Shown in pieces: positions 63,544 to 64,000 of a DNA stretch of 64,000 nt. The stretch comes from Herpetosiphonaceae bacterium (GTDB lineage: Bacteria; Chloroflexota; Chloroflexia; Chloroflexales; Kallotenuaceae): NCBI GenBank assembly GCA_013821605.1, contig JACDGP010000004.1, positions 36,395 to 100,394 of the forward strand. Reading direction: 5' to 3'. Made by a program: the position numbers and the translations under genes. The notes below the pieces were generated by a model. The model saw only the letters and a program-made list of their open reading frames with translations, did no database searches and was not told where the DNA came from. Each line of letters begins with the position of its first letter. The first letter of the stretch is position 1.

Positions 63544-64000
63544 GCGCAATTCCTTCGGTATCAGCGCCGGTCCGTCCGGGCAACGACTACCTCCATGCCG
63601 GCTCGGCTCTGCGGTCGTGGTTGCTGACCATCGACCATAAACGCATCGCGATCCTGTATATGATCTCGATCACCTTCTTCTTTTTTATCGGCGGTTCGGC
63701 TGCCACGCTAATTCGGCTCGAGTTGCTCACGCCACAGGCCGATGTGGTCAGCTCAGATACCTATAACAAGCTCTTCACGCTACATGGCGTCGTCATGGTC
63801 TGGTTCTTCTTGATCCCGTCGATTCCGACCGTCCTCGGCAACTTCCTGGTGCCATTAATGATTGGTGCCCGTGATCTTGCTTTCCCCCGGCTGAATCTGA
63901 TCTCCTGGTATACCTATATGGTCGGCGGGCTTTTCACCATCGCCGTCGTGATCATGGGTGGCGTCGATACCGGCTGGACCTTCTACACCCCGTACAGCAC
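63540..64000 (+). CDS. coxA: Cytochrome c oxidase subunit I (3' partial)
   Basis: The frame starts at the ATG in the coxB stop and is still open at the window end; 153 codons are visible. It reads [20 protein letters not shown], then [20 protein letters not shown], the hallmark start of subunit I helix [21 protein letters not shown] contains the conserved His in FTLHG that ligates haem a, and [20 protein letters not shown] is the following conserved loop. The catalytic helices VI-X with CuB and haem a3 ligands lie beyond the window. Confidence 0.96.
   Translation, partial: MSAIPSVSAPVRPGNDYLHAGSALRSWLLTIDHKRIAILYMISITFFFFIGGSAATLIRLELLTPQADVVSSDTYNKLFTLHGVVMVWFFLIPSIPTVLGNFLVPLMIGARDLAFPRLNLISWYTYMVGGLFTIAVVIMGGVDTGWTFYTPYS

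Noticed and set aside
1..64000. tRNA, rRNA, CRISPR arrays, insertion sequences, phage or toxin-antitoxin genes
   Set aside because: I looked for T-loop motifs, regular spaced repeats, transposase and integrase motifs and small paired genes and found none that held up. Selenocysteine genes (selABCD) and pincer-cofactor genes (larBCE) were also not found in this window.

Overview
The window is a moderately GC-rich, gene-dense bacterial chromosome segment using the standard code. The alternative complex III plus caa3 oxidase cluster at the right end, an archaeal-type HMG-CoA synthase operon, an F420-type luciferase-like oxidoreductase and many sugar-oxidising enzymes fit an aerobic, heterotrophic member of the Chloroflexota. 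That assignment is inferred from gene content; there is no rRNA or other marker here. I found no tRNA, rRNA, CRISPR array, transposase, phage or plasmid gene.

Layout. 0-10 kb: the end of a GH38 alpha-mannosidase, glutamine-dependent NAD synthase, a remnant of a sulfite-oxidase-family gene abutting a methyltransferase, a very large BNR/Asp-box propeller protein and a double zinc-ribbon protein with its terminator. 10-18.3 kb: an epimerase-like gene, then a plus-strand run of nudC, an encapsulated-ferritin-like gene without a neighbouring shell gene, a thioredoxin/SelW-like fusion, an LLM oxidoreductase, an esterase, alditol oxidase, a Gfo/Idh/MocA dehydrogenase and a ThuA-domain protein. 18.4-27 kb: mixed metabolic genes, including an AhpD-like (carboxymuconolactone decarboxylase) gene whose CxxC motif reads Cys-x-x-TGA and is followed by a SECIS-like hairpin, and a minus-strand operon of acetyltransferase, six-hairpin glycosidase and N-methyl-amino-acid oxidase.

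27-35.4 kb: a compact plus-strand sugar operon with three xylose-isomerase-like TIM barrels, two Gfo/Idh/MocA dehydrogenases, a GH29 fucosidase, a ThuA protein and an aldo/keto reductase, with the ribosome-rescue factor ArfB embedded in it. It ends at a long bidirectional hairpin facing a minus-strand aldo/keto reductase. 36.6-39.2 kb: HMG-CoA synthase, thiolase and DUF35 in the archaeal mevalonate order; the thiolase lacks recognisable catalytic Cys and His residues and the DUF35 protein lacks zinc-ligand cysteines. 39.4-41.1 kb: a LOV-GAF histidine kinase. 41.2-48.7 kb: cupin, kduD, pgi, then uxaE-uxaC-larA-like for uronate and sugar-acid use, preceded by a palindromic operator candidate. 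48.8-52.6 kb: two proteins of unknown function and an MFS transporter. 53-64 kb: dienelactone hydrolase, then actABCDEF, a small membrane protein, SCO, coxB and coxA (cut by the window end), which together form a quinol-to-oxygen respiratory branch.

How it works together: the middle of the window looks like machinery for oxidising and isomerising plant or microbial sugars and uronates, with electrons that can pass to the respiratory branch encoded at the right end. The most unusual observations are the candidate selenoprotein, the ferritin-like cargo protein without shell or visible targeting tail, and the thiolase without its nucleophile inside an otherwise canonical archaeal-type mevalonate operon.
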